Shown: positions 8,544 through 16,572 of the stretch, in pieces
How the letters are laid out: every line of letters starts with the position of its first letter
How positions within the stretch are numbered: the first letter of the stretch is position 1
Source of the DNA: Arthrobacter ulcerisalmonis
GTDB taxonomy: Bacteria; Actinomycetota; Actinomycetes; Actinomycetales; Micrococcaceae
DNA length: 64,000 nucleotides
NCBI RefSeq assembly: GCF_900609065.1
Contig: NZ_UXAU01000038.1
Location: forward strand, 1-64,000
Direction of reading: 5' to 3'
Notes under the pieces: model-generated
The model's database searches: none
What the model saw: the letters and a program-made list of their open reading frames with translations, nothing else
What the model was told of the DNA's origin: nothing
Position numbers and translations under genes: made by a program

Positions 8544-8801
8544 TCAGGCAGCCAGCCGGCTCTTCACTTCAGCGGCGGAGGGGTTGGTGGCAGCGCTGCC
8601 GTCGGGGAACAAGACGGTGGGGACGGTCTGGTTGCCGCCGTTGAGCTTTTCGACGAGTTCGGCAGTGCCTTCGACTTCTTCGATGTTGATTTCGGTGTAG
8701 CCGATGCCTTGGGCGTCGAGTTGCTTCTTGAGCCGGTTGCAGTAACCGCACCAGGTGGTGGAAAACATGGTGATAGTGCCGGGTTCCGGGGTGAAGTCCA
8801 A
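8544..8801 (-). CDS. Mycoredoxin (glutaredoxin-like)
   Basis: 85 residues from TTG 8801. This start has an excellent site (CAGGAGAG, about six bases away) and gives the usual mycoredoxin length; the longer frame is rejected. The active site is WCGYC with Cys18 and Cys21, followed by the cis-proline motif TVPTVLFPDG, which is the thioredoxin fold of Mrx1. It reduces mixed disulfides between proteins and mycothiol. It sits upstream of mscR and has a sigma-R type promoter. NrdH is the main alternative, but the CGYC motif and context favour mycoredoxin. Confidence 0.88.
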   Translation of the reverse strand: MDFTPEPGTITMFSTTWCGYCNRLKKQLDAQGIGYTEINIEEVEGTAELVEKLNGGNQTVPTVLFPDGSAATNPSAAEVKSRLAA

Positions 8802-8840
8802 GAAACTCTCCTGTGGGTTGGTACGGGCAGTACTTGTCCT

Positions 8841-8866
8841 AACCGCTGGATTTCGCCCAGTATTCC
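8841..8866 (-). promoter_or_regulatory. Sigma-R/SigH-type promoter of the mycoredoxin gene
   Basis: On the reverse strand GGAAT (8866-8862) is followed after exactly 18 bases by GTT (8843-8841), the consensus of the thiol-stress sigma factor SigR/SigH. The -10 element lies 40 bases before the TTG start. Mycoredoxin belongs to this regulon in Streptomyces and Corynebacterium, so the match is biologically coherent. Confidence 0.7.
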
Positions 8867-8892
8867 CTGCCGCCTGTGGCATGCTGGACCCC

Positions 8893-9651
8893 ATGTGTGG
8901 ACGCTATGTGATGGCACGCGCCGTCGGGGACCTGCTGGCGCAGTTCGATGCCGAACTGGAAGAGGAAGTCAGCCTCCCGCCGTCGTGGAATGTGGCGCCC
9001 ACCGATGCCGTGCCGATCGTTTTGGAACGTGTGAAGAACGACGGCGGCCCGCAGCCCGTGCGGCAGCTGCACGTGGCGCGGTGGGGACTGGTGCCGTCGT
9101 GGGCGAAGGACCCGGGGATCGGTTCGCGGATGATCAATGCCCGCAGTGAGACGGTGTTGGAGAAGCCCGCTTTCCGCAAGGCCATGAAGTCCCGGCGGTG
9201 CGCGGTCCCGGCTGACGGCTACTACGAGTGGAAGCAAGGCCCGGGCAAAACCAAGCAGCCGTACTACGTTCATCCGGGGACGGACGAGGGGCTGGTTTTC
9301 GCCGGCCTATATGAGTGGTGGAAGGTGCCCACCGCCAACCCTGAGGAGCCTGCCGCATGGCTGCTCACCACGTCCATCCTGACGGCAGACACGCCGCCGC
9401 AGGGAGCCGAGTCAACAATTTTTGGGAAGCTGACCGAACTTCATGACAGGGTGCCGCTGCCCATGGACGCCGACACCATGGCGGCCTGGTTGGACCCTGC
9501 CGCCGAAGATCCAGCCGATCTGTTGGACCTGGTCAAGGCGGGAGTCACGGGAGTGGCGGCCGATTGGCGGGTGGAGTCAGTGGGCAAGGACGTGGGGAAC
9601 GTCCGCAACAACGGACCCCAGCTGATCCATCCGGAGGAGGCCCTTTTCTAG
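8893..9651 (+). CDS. SRAP domain protein (HMCES/YedK family)
   Basis: 252 residues starting MCGRYVMA at 8893. After Met removal Cys2 is the N-terminal nucleophile that forms a thiazolidine link with abasic sites in single-stranded DNA. Other family residues are visible: the Asn of WNVAPT, the Glu of GYYEW and the His of ELHDRVPLPM. The function is shielding abasic sites during replication. It is transcribed divergently from mycoredoxin. A longer open frame reaches back to 8755 but lacks the essential Met-Cys start. Confidence 0.93.
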   Translation: MCGRYVMARAVGDLLAQFDAELEEEVSLPPSWNVAPTDAVPIVLERVKNDGGPQPVRQLHVARWGLVPSWAKDPGIGSRMINARSETVLEKPAFRKAMKSRRCAVPADGYYEWKQGPGKTKQPYYVHPGTDEGLVFAGLYEWWKVPTANPEEPAAWLLTTSILTADTPPQGAESTIFGKLTELHDRVPLPMDADTMAAWLDPAAEDPADLLDLVKAGVTGVAADWRVESVGKDVGNVRNNGPQLIHPEEALF

Positions 9652-9725
9652 GGGACGGTTCCCAACATCGTCTCAGCCTTTGTCCGGAGGTCGACTCCTG
9701 GTTGCCTGCTCGCTACCCTCGAACC

Positions 9726-10046
9726 ATGGCAACTATTCCAGGAAACGACAGAGACGCCCTGGCCGACAAGGAACAACTTGCCGCCGTCCGGATTGCCGTG
9801 GACGAGGTTGACGAGCAAATTGTCACCCTCATTGCCCGCCGCGAACGGCTGATTCGCATAGCCGGCACCCTCAAGGGTGACGACGCCGAAGTCCGTGCAC
9901 CTGGACGCGTCGAACGGATCATTGAGCACGTTCGCAGTGCCGCCGAGAAGAAGGACATTGACCCTGACATTGTGGAGTCAACGTATCGCGCCATGATTTC
10001 CGGTTTCATTGAACTGGAAATGCGCGTGCACAAAGAAACCAGCTAG
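9726..10046 (+). CDS. Chorismate mutase (AroQ type)
   Basis: 106 residues from ATG 9726. The AroQ helical pattern is clear: VRIAVDEVDEQIVTLIARR on helix 1, LIRIAGTLKG with the substrate-binding lysine, then RAPGRVERII with the second arginine, and a C-terminal helix with FIELEM. It converts chorismate to prephenate for Phe and Tyr synthesis. It stands alone, far from the aro genes at 53-57 kb. Its 3' end overlaps the convergent hypothetical gene by 4 bases. Confidence 0.85.
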   Translation: MATIPGNDRDALADKEQLAAVRIAVDEVDEQIVTLIARRERLIRIAGTLKGDDAEVRAPGRVERIIEHVRSAAEKKDIDPDIVESTYRAMISGFIELEMRVHKETS

Positions 10047-10432
10047 AGCGCTTCGTGGACGGGGACTCCGGATTGGAATTCCCGTCCATCGGCTTCACTG
10101 AACCCTGAGATGACGTGGCCCTTGCCGAGCCCATGCACTGCAGACATGGGGAAATTACCGGTGATGTTCGAGCCGGAATGGCTGACACCGGCGAGGTCAT
10201 AGTTTTCTTCGGTGCCCTGTTCGTGACTGAATGAGTAGAAGGCGATGGCCTCCCCGTTCATGAACTCAATACCGAGCCTGCGCTGGGAAGAGTAGTCAGG
10301 GCTCGCAGCCACCAGACCCACCACGTACGCGCCAGCGCCCGGAATGTTTCCCTCGACCTCGAAGGTAGCCACCAGGGTAGCGTCCTTGGCTTCGATGCTG
10401 ACGTTTTTCAGGAGTGCGTCATGGGTGCTCAT
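10043..10432 (-). CDS. Hypothetical protein
   Basis: 129 residues; I do not recognise a family. It has no signal peptide or membrane helix, and it reads as a beta-rich soluble protein with conserved-looking segments such as ATFEVEGNIPGAGAYVVGL and HVISGFSEADGREF. It is rich in Gly and Ser and has no cysteine. It lies downstream of arsR on the same strand, 79 bases apart, but nothing in it suggests arsenic handling. Confidence 0.6.
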   Translation of the reverse strand: MSTHDALLKNVSIEAKDATLVATFEVEGNIPGAGAYVVGLVAASPDYSSQRRLGIEFMNGEAIAFYSFSHEQGTEENYDLAGVSHSGSNITGNFPMSAVHGLGKGHVISGFSEADGREFQSGVPVHEAL

Positions 10433-10511
10433 TGGTCCATCCTGCTACCTGGCGTCCTGTCCGTCCACCCTTCCTGTGGGCGAACCGCACTTGGGGCTTA
10501 CCGCCAGGTGC

Positions 10512-10862
10512 TCAGAGGGTAGCCAAGATCTCGGCGACGTCGTCGAGGGCTCCTGGAATCAGGGAGTAGTAGGCCCAGGTGCCGCGCTTTTCGCGGTGCA
10601 GCAGACCGGCGTCGACCAGGATTTTCAGGTGGTGGGAGACCGTGGGCTGGCCGAGATCGAGGGGTTCGGTGAGGTCGCAGACGCAGGACCCACCTGATCC
10701 GCCCGCCTTGACGATCGAGAGGAGCCGCAGCCTGTTCGGGTCGGCCAGGGCCTTGAAGACGAGAGCCTTCTGTTGGGCTTCTGCAGCGCTCAAGGCTGGC
10801 TTGGCCGTCGGTACGCAGCAGGTGGCGTCGGCTGCGGGCTCAAGAATTTGCAGGGTCTTCAT
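10512..10862 (-). CDS. arsR: ArsR family arsenite-sensing repressor
   Basis: 116 residues from ATG 10862. The winged helix runs from FKALADPNRLRLLSIV to GQPTVSHHLKILVDAGLL and GTWAYYSL. Two candidate thiol sites are seen: adjacent Cys15-Cys16 near the N-terminus, as in the Corynebacterium glutamicum ArsR, and Cys60-x-Cys62 in SCVCDL, the classical site on the DNA-binding helix. The position of the N-terminal pair supports this start over ATG 10880. It is divergent from acr3-arsC, and the palindrome between them is the probable operator; arsenite binding would release it. Confidence 0.92.
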   Translation of the reverse strand: MKTLQILEPAADATCCVPTAKPALSAAEAQQKALVFKALADPNRLRLLSIVKAGGSGGSCVCDLTEPLDLGQPTVSHHLKILVDAGLLHREKRGTWAYYSLIPGALDDVAEILATL

Positions 10863-10883
10863 AAGTCCCATTATGCCCATGGA

Positions 10884-10925
10884 TTGACAGTTATCGATAT
10901 GACTGGGGATACTTCACATATCGAT
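10884..10925 (+). promoter_or_regulatory. ars promoter and ArsR-type operator
   Basis: A promoter reads TTGACA (10884-10889), 18 bases, then GATACT (10908-10913). Two inverted arms, ATCGATATG (10893-10901) and CATATCGAT (10917-10925), lie in the spacer and across the -10 region. An ArsR dimer bound there would block transcription of acr3-arsC and probably of arsR. Confidence 0.7.
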
Positions 10926-10956
10926 CATCATCAATTTAGTGCTGCACAGGAGACCC

Positions 10957-12087
10957 GTGAGTATCCGGACTGACATCCCACCCTTCCGCGGGAATGAGGC
11001 CGCCGTCGTTGGCAAACTCTCCACCCTGGACCGTTTCCTGCCGGTGTGGATCATTGCCGCCATGGCCTTGGGTCTGTTGTTGGGCAGTCTTATCCCGGGG
11101 CTGAACACCGCGTTGGAGGCGGTGAAAGTCGGCGAAGTGTCCCTGCCGATTGCTGTGGGTTTGTTGGTGATGATGTATCCGGTGCTGGCGAAGGTCCGTT
11201 ACGACCAGGCGCACCGGGTGTTGGCTGACCGGAAACTGATGATCACTTCGCTGGTGATCAATTGGCTTTTGGCTCCGGCCTTCATGTTTGCCCTGGCGTG
11301 GATTTTCATCCCGGACTTGCCTGAATACCGCACCGGACTGATCATCGTTGGCCTGGCCCGGTGTATTGCCATGGTGATGATCTGGAACGATCTTGCGTGT
11401 GGTGACCGCGAGTCCGCCGCCGTACTGGTGCTCATCAACTCCGTCTTCCAGGTGTTTGCCTTCGGTGCTCTGGGCTGGTTTTACCTCCAGTGGCTCCCGT
11501 CCCTGTTGGGTCTGCCTACCACCAGTGCTGACTTCTCCTTCTGGGCCATCACAGCGTCAGTGCTGATCTTCCTGGGCATTCCGCTGCTGGCAGGGTTCCT
11601 CACCCGCACCCTTGGGGAGAAGGCCAAAGGCAGAGACTGGTACGAGAACAGGTTCCTACCCAAGCTCGGGCCCTGGGCACTCTATGGTCTGCTGTTCACC
11701 ATCACGCTTCTCTTTGCCCTGCAGGGCGGCACCATCACTTCCCGGCCCTTGGACGTGGTCCGCATTGCCGTGCCGTTGCTGGTCTACTTCCTGGTTGTCT
11801 TCGGGACGGGCATGGTCCTGGGCCGGGTGCTGAACCTCGGTTACGCCAAGACCACCACCCTTGCTTTCACAGCAGCAGGGAACAACTTTGAACTTGCCAT
11901 CGCCGTGGCCATCGGCACCTTTGGTGTGACATCCGGGGAGGCGCTCGCCGGCGTCGTCGGACCTCTGATCGAAGTTCCGGTTCTTGTCGGGCTCGTCTAT
12001 GCCGCACTGTGGGCCCGCACGCGCTTCTTCCCCGCCCCACCAGCCGCTACACCCCTAGGAGAAGTCCATGAGCACCGTACACGATAG
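10957..12087 (+). CDS. acr3: ACR3 family arsenite efflux transporter
   Basis: 376 residues from GTG 10957, with CAGGAG five bases upstream. About ten hydrophobic helices are present. The key cysteine of the fourth helix is in LARCIAMVMIW and the conserved glutamate in NNFELAIAVAIG, both needed for arsenite transport. It exports As(III) as a secondary transporter using the proton gradient. Its end overlaps arsC by 20 bases, so efflux and reduction are made together. Confidence 0.93.
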   Translation: MSIRTDIPPFRGNEAAVVGKLSTLDRFLPVWIIAAMALGLLLGSLIPGLNTALEAVKVGEVSLPIAVGLLVMMYPVLAKVRYDQAHRVLADRKLMITSLVINWLLAPAFMFALAWIFIPDLPEYRTGLIIVGLARCIAMVMIWNDLACGDRESAAVLVLINSVFQVFAFGALGWFYLQWLPSLLGLPTTSADFSFWAITASVLIFLGIPLLAGFLTRTLGEKAKGRDWYENRFLPKLGPWALYGLLFTITLLFALQGGTITSRPLDVVRIAVPLLVYFLVVFGTGMVLGRVLNLGYAKTTTLAFTAAGNNFELAIAVAIGTFGVTSGEALAGVVGPLIEVPVLVGLVYAALWARTRFFPAPPAATPLGEVHEHRTR

Positions 12088-12490
12088 GAAGCCCACCGTC
12101 TTATTCGTCTGCGTCCATAATGCGGGCAGATCCCAGATGGCCGCCGCCTTCCTGACCACCCTCTCTGCAGGTGCCATTGAAGTCCGCTCAGCTGGGTCGC
12201 AACCAGCGGACAAGGTCAACCCGGCCGCCGTAAAGGCCATGGCCGAACTCGGAATCGACATGTCAGCTGAAATCCCCAAGATCCTCACTACCGAAGCCGT
12301 CAAGGAATCCGACGTCGTGATCACCATGGGCTGCGGCGACGAATGCCCGTACTTCCCCGGCAAACGTTACGAAGACTGGGTCCTGGAGGACCCCGCAGGC
12401 CAGGGCGTGGACGCGGTCCGTCCCATCCGCGACGAGATCAAGTCCCGCATCGAAGACCTGATCGCTTCACTCATCCCGGCCGCCAAGTAA
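12068..12490 (+). CDS. arsC: Arsenate reductase (LMW phosphatase type)
   Basis: 140 residues. The P-loop FVCVHNAGRSQM holds the nucleophile Cys15 and Arg21. Further cysteines are Cys89 and Cys93 in MGCGDECP, spaced closer than the pair of thioredoxin-coupled ArsC, and the acid/base Asp is in LEDPAG. It reduces As(V) to As(III) for export by Acr3. In this mycothiol-making lineage the electron donor may be mycothiol with mycoredoxin (gene at 8.5 kb) rather than thioredoxin; the sequence does not settle this. Confidence 0.9.
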   Translation: MSTVHDRKPTVLFVCVHNAGRSQMAAAFLTTLSAGAIEVRSAGSQPADKVNPAAVKAMAELGIDMSAEIPKILTTEAVKESDVVITMGCGDECPYFPGKRYEDWVLEDPAGQGVDAVRPIRDEIKSRIEDLIASLIPAAK

Positions 12491-12550
12491 CCCACCCCAT
12501 GCGTTCTGCTGGCGGGTAGGCATTGTCATCTGCTGCGCGTAGACTTCCTT

Positions 12551-12572
12551 TATTCGAACATACATTCGAATA
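12551..12572 (+). promoter_or_regulatory. LexA (SOS) box before DUF6504-dnaE2
   Basis: A perfect inverted repeat TATTCGAA (12551-12558) and TTCGAATA (12565-12572) encloses the core TCGAAC-N4-ATTCGA. This differs by one base from the actinobacterial/Bacillus SOS consensus TCGAAC-N4-GTTCGA. It ends 22 bases before the DUF6504 start, in the promoter position. Confidence 0.85.
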
Positions 12573-12594
12573 AATTCTTGGGTGAGGAAGCGGG

Positions 12595-12963
12595 ATGGGA
12601 CTGTTCAGCGAATCAGTGGAGGTTACCTGCTCTGCTGATGGCCAACCAGTTCACGTGCAGTGGGCTGGCCGCTCCTATACTGTCTGCGCCGAATCCGTGC
12701 GCTGGTATGAGCGGCGTTCCTGGTGGGCTGAAGAAAGCCGAGCTCCCTTGGGTACCGGGCCGGGACTGGTGGACCACGAAATCTGGCGGCTCCAGGTTCA
12801 GCCCGAGCCCCAGCAGGGGCGGCGGGAGCCTGTTGCTGAAGAGCCGCTCACCCTAGACCTCACCAGGAATGCCGGCAACGGCCGCTGGCGACTACTTCGC
12901 CTCCACGACGCACTCCACACCGAGCCAGCCGACCCCGATCCACCCCACCCCAGAACAGCATGA
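12595..12963 (+). CDS. DUF6504 family protein, SOS-controlled partner of DnaE2
   Basis: 122 residues from ATG 12595, with GAGGAAG just upstream. It looks like the small DUF6504 proteins found next to actinobacterial translesion polymerase genes: an N-terminal beta-rich part with VHVQWAGRSYTV, then SVRWYERRSWW and HEIWRLQV, and a C-terminal NGRWRLLRLHD. The tail is Pro/His-rich. The stop overlaps the dnaE2 start (ATGA at 12960). Co-translation and the SOS box suggest a role in damage-induced translesion synthesis, but no activity is known to me. Confidence 0.75.
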   Translation: MGLFSESVEVTCSADGQPVHVQWAGRSYTVCAESVRWYERRSWWAEESRAPLGTGPGLVDHEIWRLQVQPEPQQGRREPVAEEPLTLDLTRNAGNGRWRLLRLHDALHTEPADPDPPHPRTA

Positions 12964-15900
12964 GCTTCACACACCTCCACGTTTCCTCTGCCTATAGTGC
13001 CCACTACGGGGTCTCCTGGCCCGACGAACTTGCCCGCGCGGCCAAGGCAGGTGGCGCCACCGCGCTCGCCTGCACGGATAGGGATGGCCTTTACGGCACC
13101 ATCAAACACCTCAAGGCCTGCATGGCAGAGGGGCTGGACCCCATTGTGGGAGTGGACCTCGCCATCCTCGCCGACGACGACCCCCGCCATACCCGAATCA
13201 CGGGCAGGGTGGTGGTTCTGGCCCGGGGCCACAACAACGGCGCTGGCTACCGCGCCCTGTGCCGGGTTGTCTCGGACGCCCACGCCCGCACCTCAGGAAA
13301 GGCAGGCGGAACGGTGCCGGTTGCCATCACCCGGGCAGAGCTGGCCTCCAGGGCAGTGGACCCCGTCACCCTCAAACCGGTTCTGACAGTCCTGCTCGGC
13401 CCGGACTCGGACGTAGGCCGCGCCATGGGCGGCAGGAAATACCTCAGGCCACGGACCCTTTTCAAGGACTGGCAAAACGCCATGCCCGCTGGAACCCTGG
13501 TGGCTGAAATCGTCTCGCAGCTCAGCGCCCCAGGGACGGCACTGAGTACCTCACACGCCGTCCGGATGTTGCGGCTCGCCGAAGAGCACCACGTCCCAGC
13601 CATCCTCGCCAACGCCGTGCGGTACAGCGTGGAAGACGGCGCCCCCACGGCAGATGTCCTCGACTCAGCCCGTGCCCTCAAATCCCTGCCCGAACTGGCC
13701 GAGGAACCCTTCCTGCAACCCACCGGGCAAGGCTGGCTGAAAACAGGGGAGCAGATGGTGCGGCTCGCCAGGGAAATCATTACGACCGCAGGATACGGCG
13801 CCGCGGACCTCACCCAGCTGATGACGCAGACCGAAGCGCTCGCCGATCGATGCCGGCTGGATCCCGGCACGGACATGGGCTGGAAGCAGCCGCGGGTGCC
13901 GGAAGCCTCGGTGCTGGGCATCAGCCAGGACCCATACCAGGAGCTGGTGCAACGCTGTGAGGCGGGGATCGGCCGGCGGTTTCCCGGTGTTGCCGGGACC
14001 GCCGCAGCTGCCGTGCAGGACAGGTTGCAGCACGAACTGGGCATCATCAGCAACCTGGGGTTTTCGGCCTACTTCCTGACCGTGGCGGAGGTGTCGCGGA
14101 TGATTCAGGAGATGGGAGTCAGGGCCGCCGCCCGGGGCTCCGGTGCTTCCAGCCTGGTCAATTACCTGATCGATGTCAGCCAGGTCAACCCACTGCAGCA
14201 CGACCTCATTTTCGAGCGCTTCCTGTCCCAGGACCGGGCCACCCTGCCAGATATCGACATCGATGTGGAAAGCGCTGAACGGCATAACGTCTACCACCGG
14301 ATCTTCAAGCGGTTCGGCGCCGAACGGGTCACCTTGATGAGCATGCAGAACGGTTACCGCGCCAGGGGAGCAGTGCGCGACGCCGGGATGGCCCTCGGCA
14401 TGGACGACGGCGAGGTTGGCGAAATCGCCAAACAGCTGTGGCGCTTTTCGGCGCGAAAGTTCCGCGAAGCGTTGCAGGAGAAACCTGAACTGCGGCAGTT
14501 CGCCGGCCGAGTGGAACAGCGGGACGATGACGGAAACCAGCAACTCGACCTCCTGGTGGACCTCACCGAACGCCTGGACCGGCTCCCACGCCACATTTCC
14601 ATGCACCCTTGCGGGGTGATCCTGGGGGACGCCACCCTGCTGGACCGCACCCCCGTACAACCCAGCGGCATGGGGCTGCCCATGAGCCAGTTCGACAAGC
14701 ACGACATGGATCCGATGGGAATGCTCAAGCTTGACGTCCTGGGCGTCCGGATGCAGAGTGCCATGGCGTTCGCCGTCCGAGAGATCATCCGGATCCACCC
14801 GTCCAAGGATCAGGTGGTGGCTGCCGGCCAGCACCCGGTGGGGATGGACGGGTCCGGCCCCGGCTACATCGCAGCGGACGGGGCTATCGATCTCAATGCC
14901 GTTCCCCTCGATGATGAGGCCACCTTCGAGCTGATCAGGAGCACCCACACCTTGGGTTGCTTCCAGATCGAATCTCCTGGCCAACGTGAGCTGATCGGCA
15001 AGATGGCGCCGCGGGAGTTCAATGATCTCATCATCGACATTTCGCTCTTCCGGCCAGGGCCCATGAAATCAAACATGGTCAGGCCATTCCTAGAGCATCG
15101 GCACGGCTTCGCGCCGGAAGTCTATCCGCACCCAAAACTCAAACCGGTGCTGGCAGAAACCCACGGGGTCACGGTGTTCCACGAGCAGATCCTGCGTACC
15201 TTCAATGTGATGACCGGGTGCGGGTTGGCGAAGGCAGATGAATATCGCCGCGCGTTGGGCAACGAGGCGGAAGAGCACAAGGTGGAGGGATTCTTTCGCA
15301 AGGCCGCCCGGGAACACGATTTTTCTCCCGAAGTGGTGGACAAGGTGTGGGGGACCCTCAAGGCTTTCGGCAGCTTTGGGTTCTGTAAAGCCCACGGAGC
15401 GGCGTTTGCCGTGCCCACCTACCAGTCGGCGTGGTTGAAGGCGCACCACCCCGAGGCTTTCCTGGCCGGATTATGGGAGCACGATCCCGGCATGTATCCC
15501 AAACGATTGCTGGTGTCGGAAGCCCGCCGGCTGGGGATTCCCATCCTGCCCCTCGACATCAACCACAGTGGCGCCGAATACCGGGTGGAACGTATTCATA
15601 CGGGCAAGGATGCCGGCAAGCTGGGCATCAGGCTGAGCCTGAACGGGATCTATGGTCTCTCCGGAACCGAGTTGAAGCGGATTGTGGCGGGCCAGCCGTT
15701 CGATTCATTGGCAGACCTCCGGGCCAGGTCACGGGTCAGCAAACCCACCATCAAGCGACTTGCCCAACTCGGTGCCTTCGACTTTTTACACAAGGAAGCA
15801 GGCGGCACCGCCAACCGGGCGGACCTGGTCCATCATCTGCAGACGCTGCAGGGGACCGGTACCCGCAAGGGGGTCCAGGTGCTGGACGGCCAACTCGCGT

Positions 15901-16445
15901 TACCGCTGGGAGATGTGGAACTACGCAACGTCAAACCAGGGCTCCCTCCGCCCACGTTGGTAGAAACCGTGCGGACCGAACTGGACCTGATGGCCCTTGA
16001 CGTCAGCAGCCACCTGATGGACAGCCATCGGCCCCTGCTGGACCGGCTGGGGGTGAGCACGGCAGATCAGCTGTTGGGCTTGCGCAACGGCACGGAAGTC
16101 CTGGTGGCTGGGGTGCGGATCGCCACCCAGACCCCGCCCATGCGTGGTGGCCGGCGGGTAGTCTTCATCAGCATCGACGACGGCACCGGGTGTATCGATT
16201 CGGTCTTCTTCCATGAAGCGCAGGAAAACGCCGGGCTGCTGCTGTTCGGCACCAGGTTGCTCCTGATTAAGGGAACAACCCGGCGCACCGGTCCCCGCGG
16301 AATCAGCCTGAGTGCGAGCATGGCCTGGGATCTGGGGAAGCCAGAAACCTTGCCGTTCAAGGATCCGGAACCGCCAGCAGACGTTGTGGTGCACCCGCTG
16401 GACGGCATCAGCAGGACTCTGGCCATTACCGGTTTCAGCGGGTGA
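12960..16445 (+). CDS. dnaE2: Error-prone DNA polymerase III alpha subunit (DnaE2 type)
   Basis: 1161 residues. The PHP domain starts FTHLHVSSAYSAHYG; its second motif reads TDRDGLYG, with Arg where replicative DnaE has His. The catalytic aspartates are in LPDIDIDVE (Asp431, Asp433, Asp435), followed by NGYRARGAVRDAG. The palm/fingers motif GFCKAHGAAFAVPTYQSAW and a C-terminal OB-like segment (VLVAGVRIATQTPP) follow. Length and PHP type match the actinobacterial translesion form rather than the replicative DnaE1. It copies damaged DNA, normally with ImuA and ImuB; neither gene is next to it here. Confidence 0.88.
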   Translation: MSFTHLHVSSAYSAHYGVSWPDELARAAKAGGATALACTDRDGLYGTIKHLKACMAEGLDPIVGVDLAILADDDPRHTRITGRVVVLARGHNNGAGYRALCRVVSDAHARTSGKAGGTVPVAITRAELASRAVDPVTLKPVLTVLLGPDSDVGRAMGGRKYLRPRTLFKDWQNAMPAGTLVAEIVSQLSAPGTALSTSHAVRMLRLAEEHHVPAILANAVRYSVEDGAPTADVLDSARALKSLPELAEEPFLQPTGQGWLKTGEQMVRLAREIITTAGYGAADLTQLMTQTEALADRCRLDPGTDMGWKQPRVPEASVLGISQDPYQELVQRCEAGIGRRFPGVAGTAAAAVQDRLQHELGIISNLGFSAYFLTVAEVSRMIQEMGVRAAARGSGASSLVNYLIDVSQVNPLQHDLIFERFLSQDRATLPDIDIDVESAERHNVYHRIFKRFGAERVTLMSMQNGYRARGAVRDAGMALGMDDGEVGEIAKQLWRFSARKFREALQEKPELRQFAGRVEQRDDDGNQQLDLLVDLTERLDRLPRHISMHPCGVILGDATLLDRTPVQPSGMGLPMSQFDKHDMDPMGMLKLDVLGVRMQSAMAFAVREIIRIHPSKDQVVAAGQHPVGMDGSGPGYIAADGAIDLNAVPLDDEATFELIRSTHTLGCFQIESPGQRELIGKMAPREFNDLIIDISLFRPGPMKSNMVRPFLEHRHGFAPEVYPHPKLKPVLAETHGVTVFHEQILRTFNVMTGCGLAKADEYRRALGNEAEEHKVEGFFRKAAREHDFSPEVVDKVWGTLKAFGSFGFCKAHGAAFAVPTYQSAWLKAHHPEAFLAGLWEHDPGMYPKRLLVSEARRLGIPILPLDINHSGAEYRVERIHTGKDAGKLGIRLSLNGIYGLSGTELKRIVAGQPFDSLADLRARSRVSKPTIKRLAQLGAFDFLHKEAGGTANRADLVHHLQTLQGTGTRKGVQVLDGQLALPLGDVELRNVKPGLPPPTLVETVRTELDLMALDVSSHLMDSHRPLLDRLGVSTADQLLGLRNGTEVLVAGVRIATQTPPMRGGRRVVFISIDDGTGCIDSVFFHEAQENAGLLLFGTRLLLIKGTTRRTGPRGISLSASMAWDLGKPETLPFKDPEPPADVVVHPLDGISRTLAITGFSG

Positions 16446-16572
16446 TGCCACTGGCCGCGGCGGGTGGGTCGCGTTGGTGGACCCCTGCCGAACCGATAGC
16501 ATTGACGATGGCTGGCTGTGGTCCCCGTATGCCACAAGCTATGAAGCCTGAAACTTTGAATAGGAGACACCC

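Noticed and set aside
13665..14984. A 439-codon reverse-strand frame inside dnaE2
   Set aside because: It is an antisense shadow; the dnaE2 frame holds the catalytic aspartates and family motifs.
16502..16533. TTGACG with TATGCC as a thrS promoter
   Set aside because: The spacing is about 20 bases, too long for a convincing sigma-70-type promoter.
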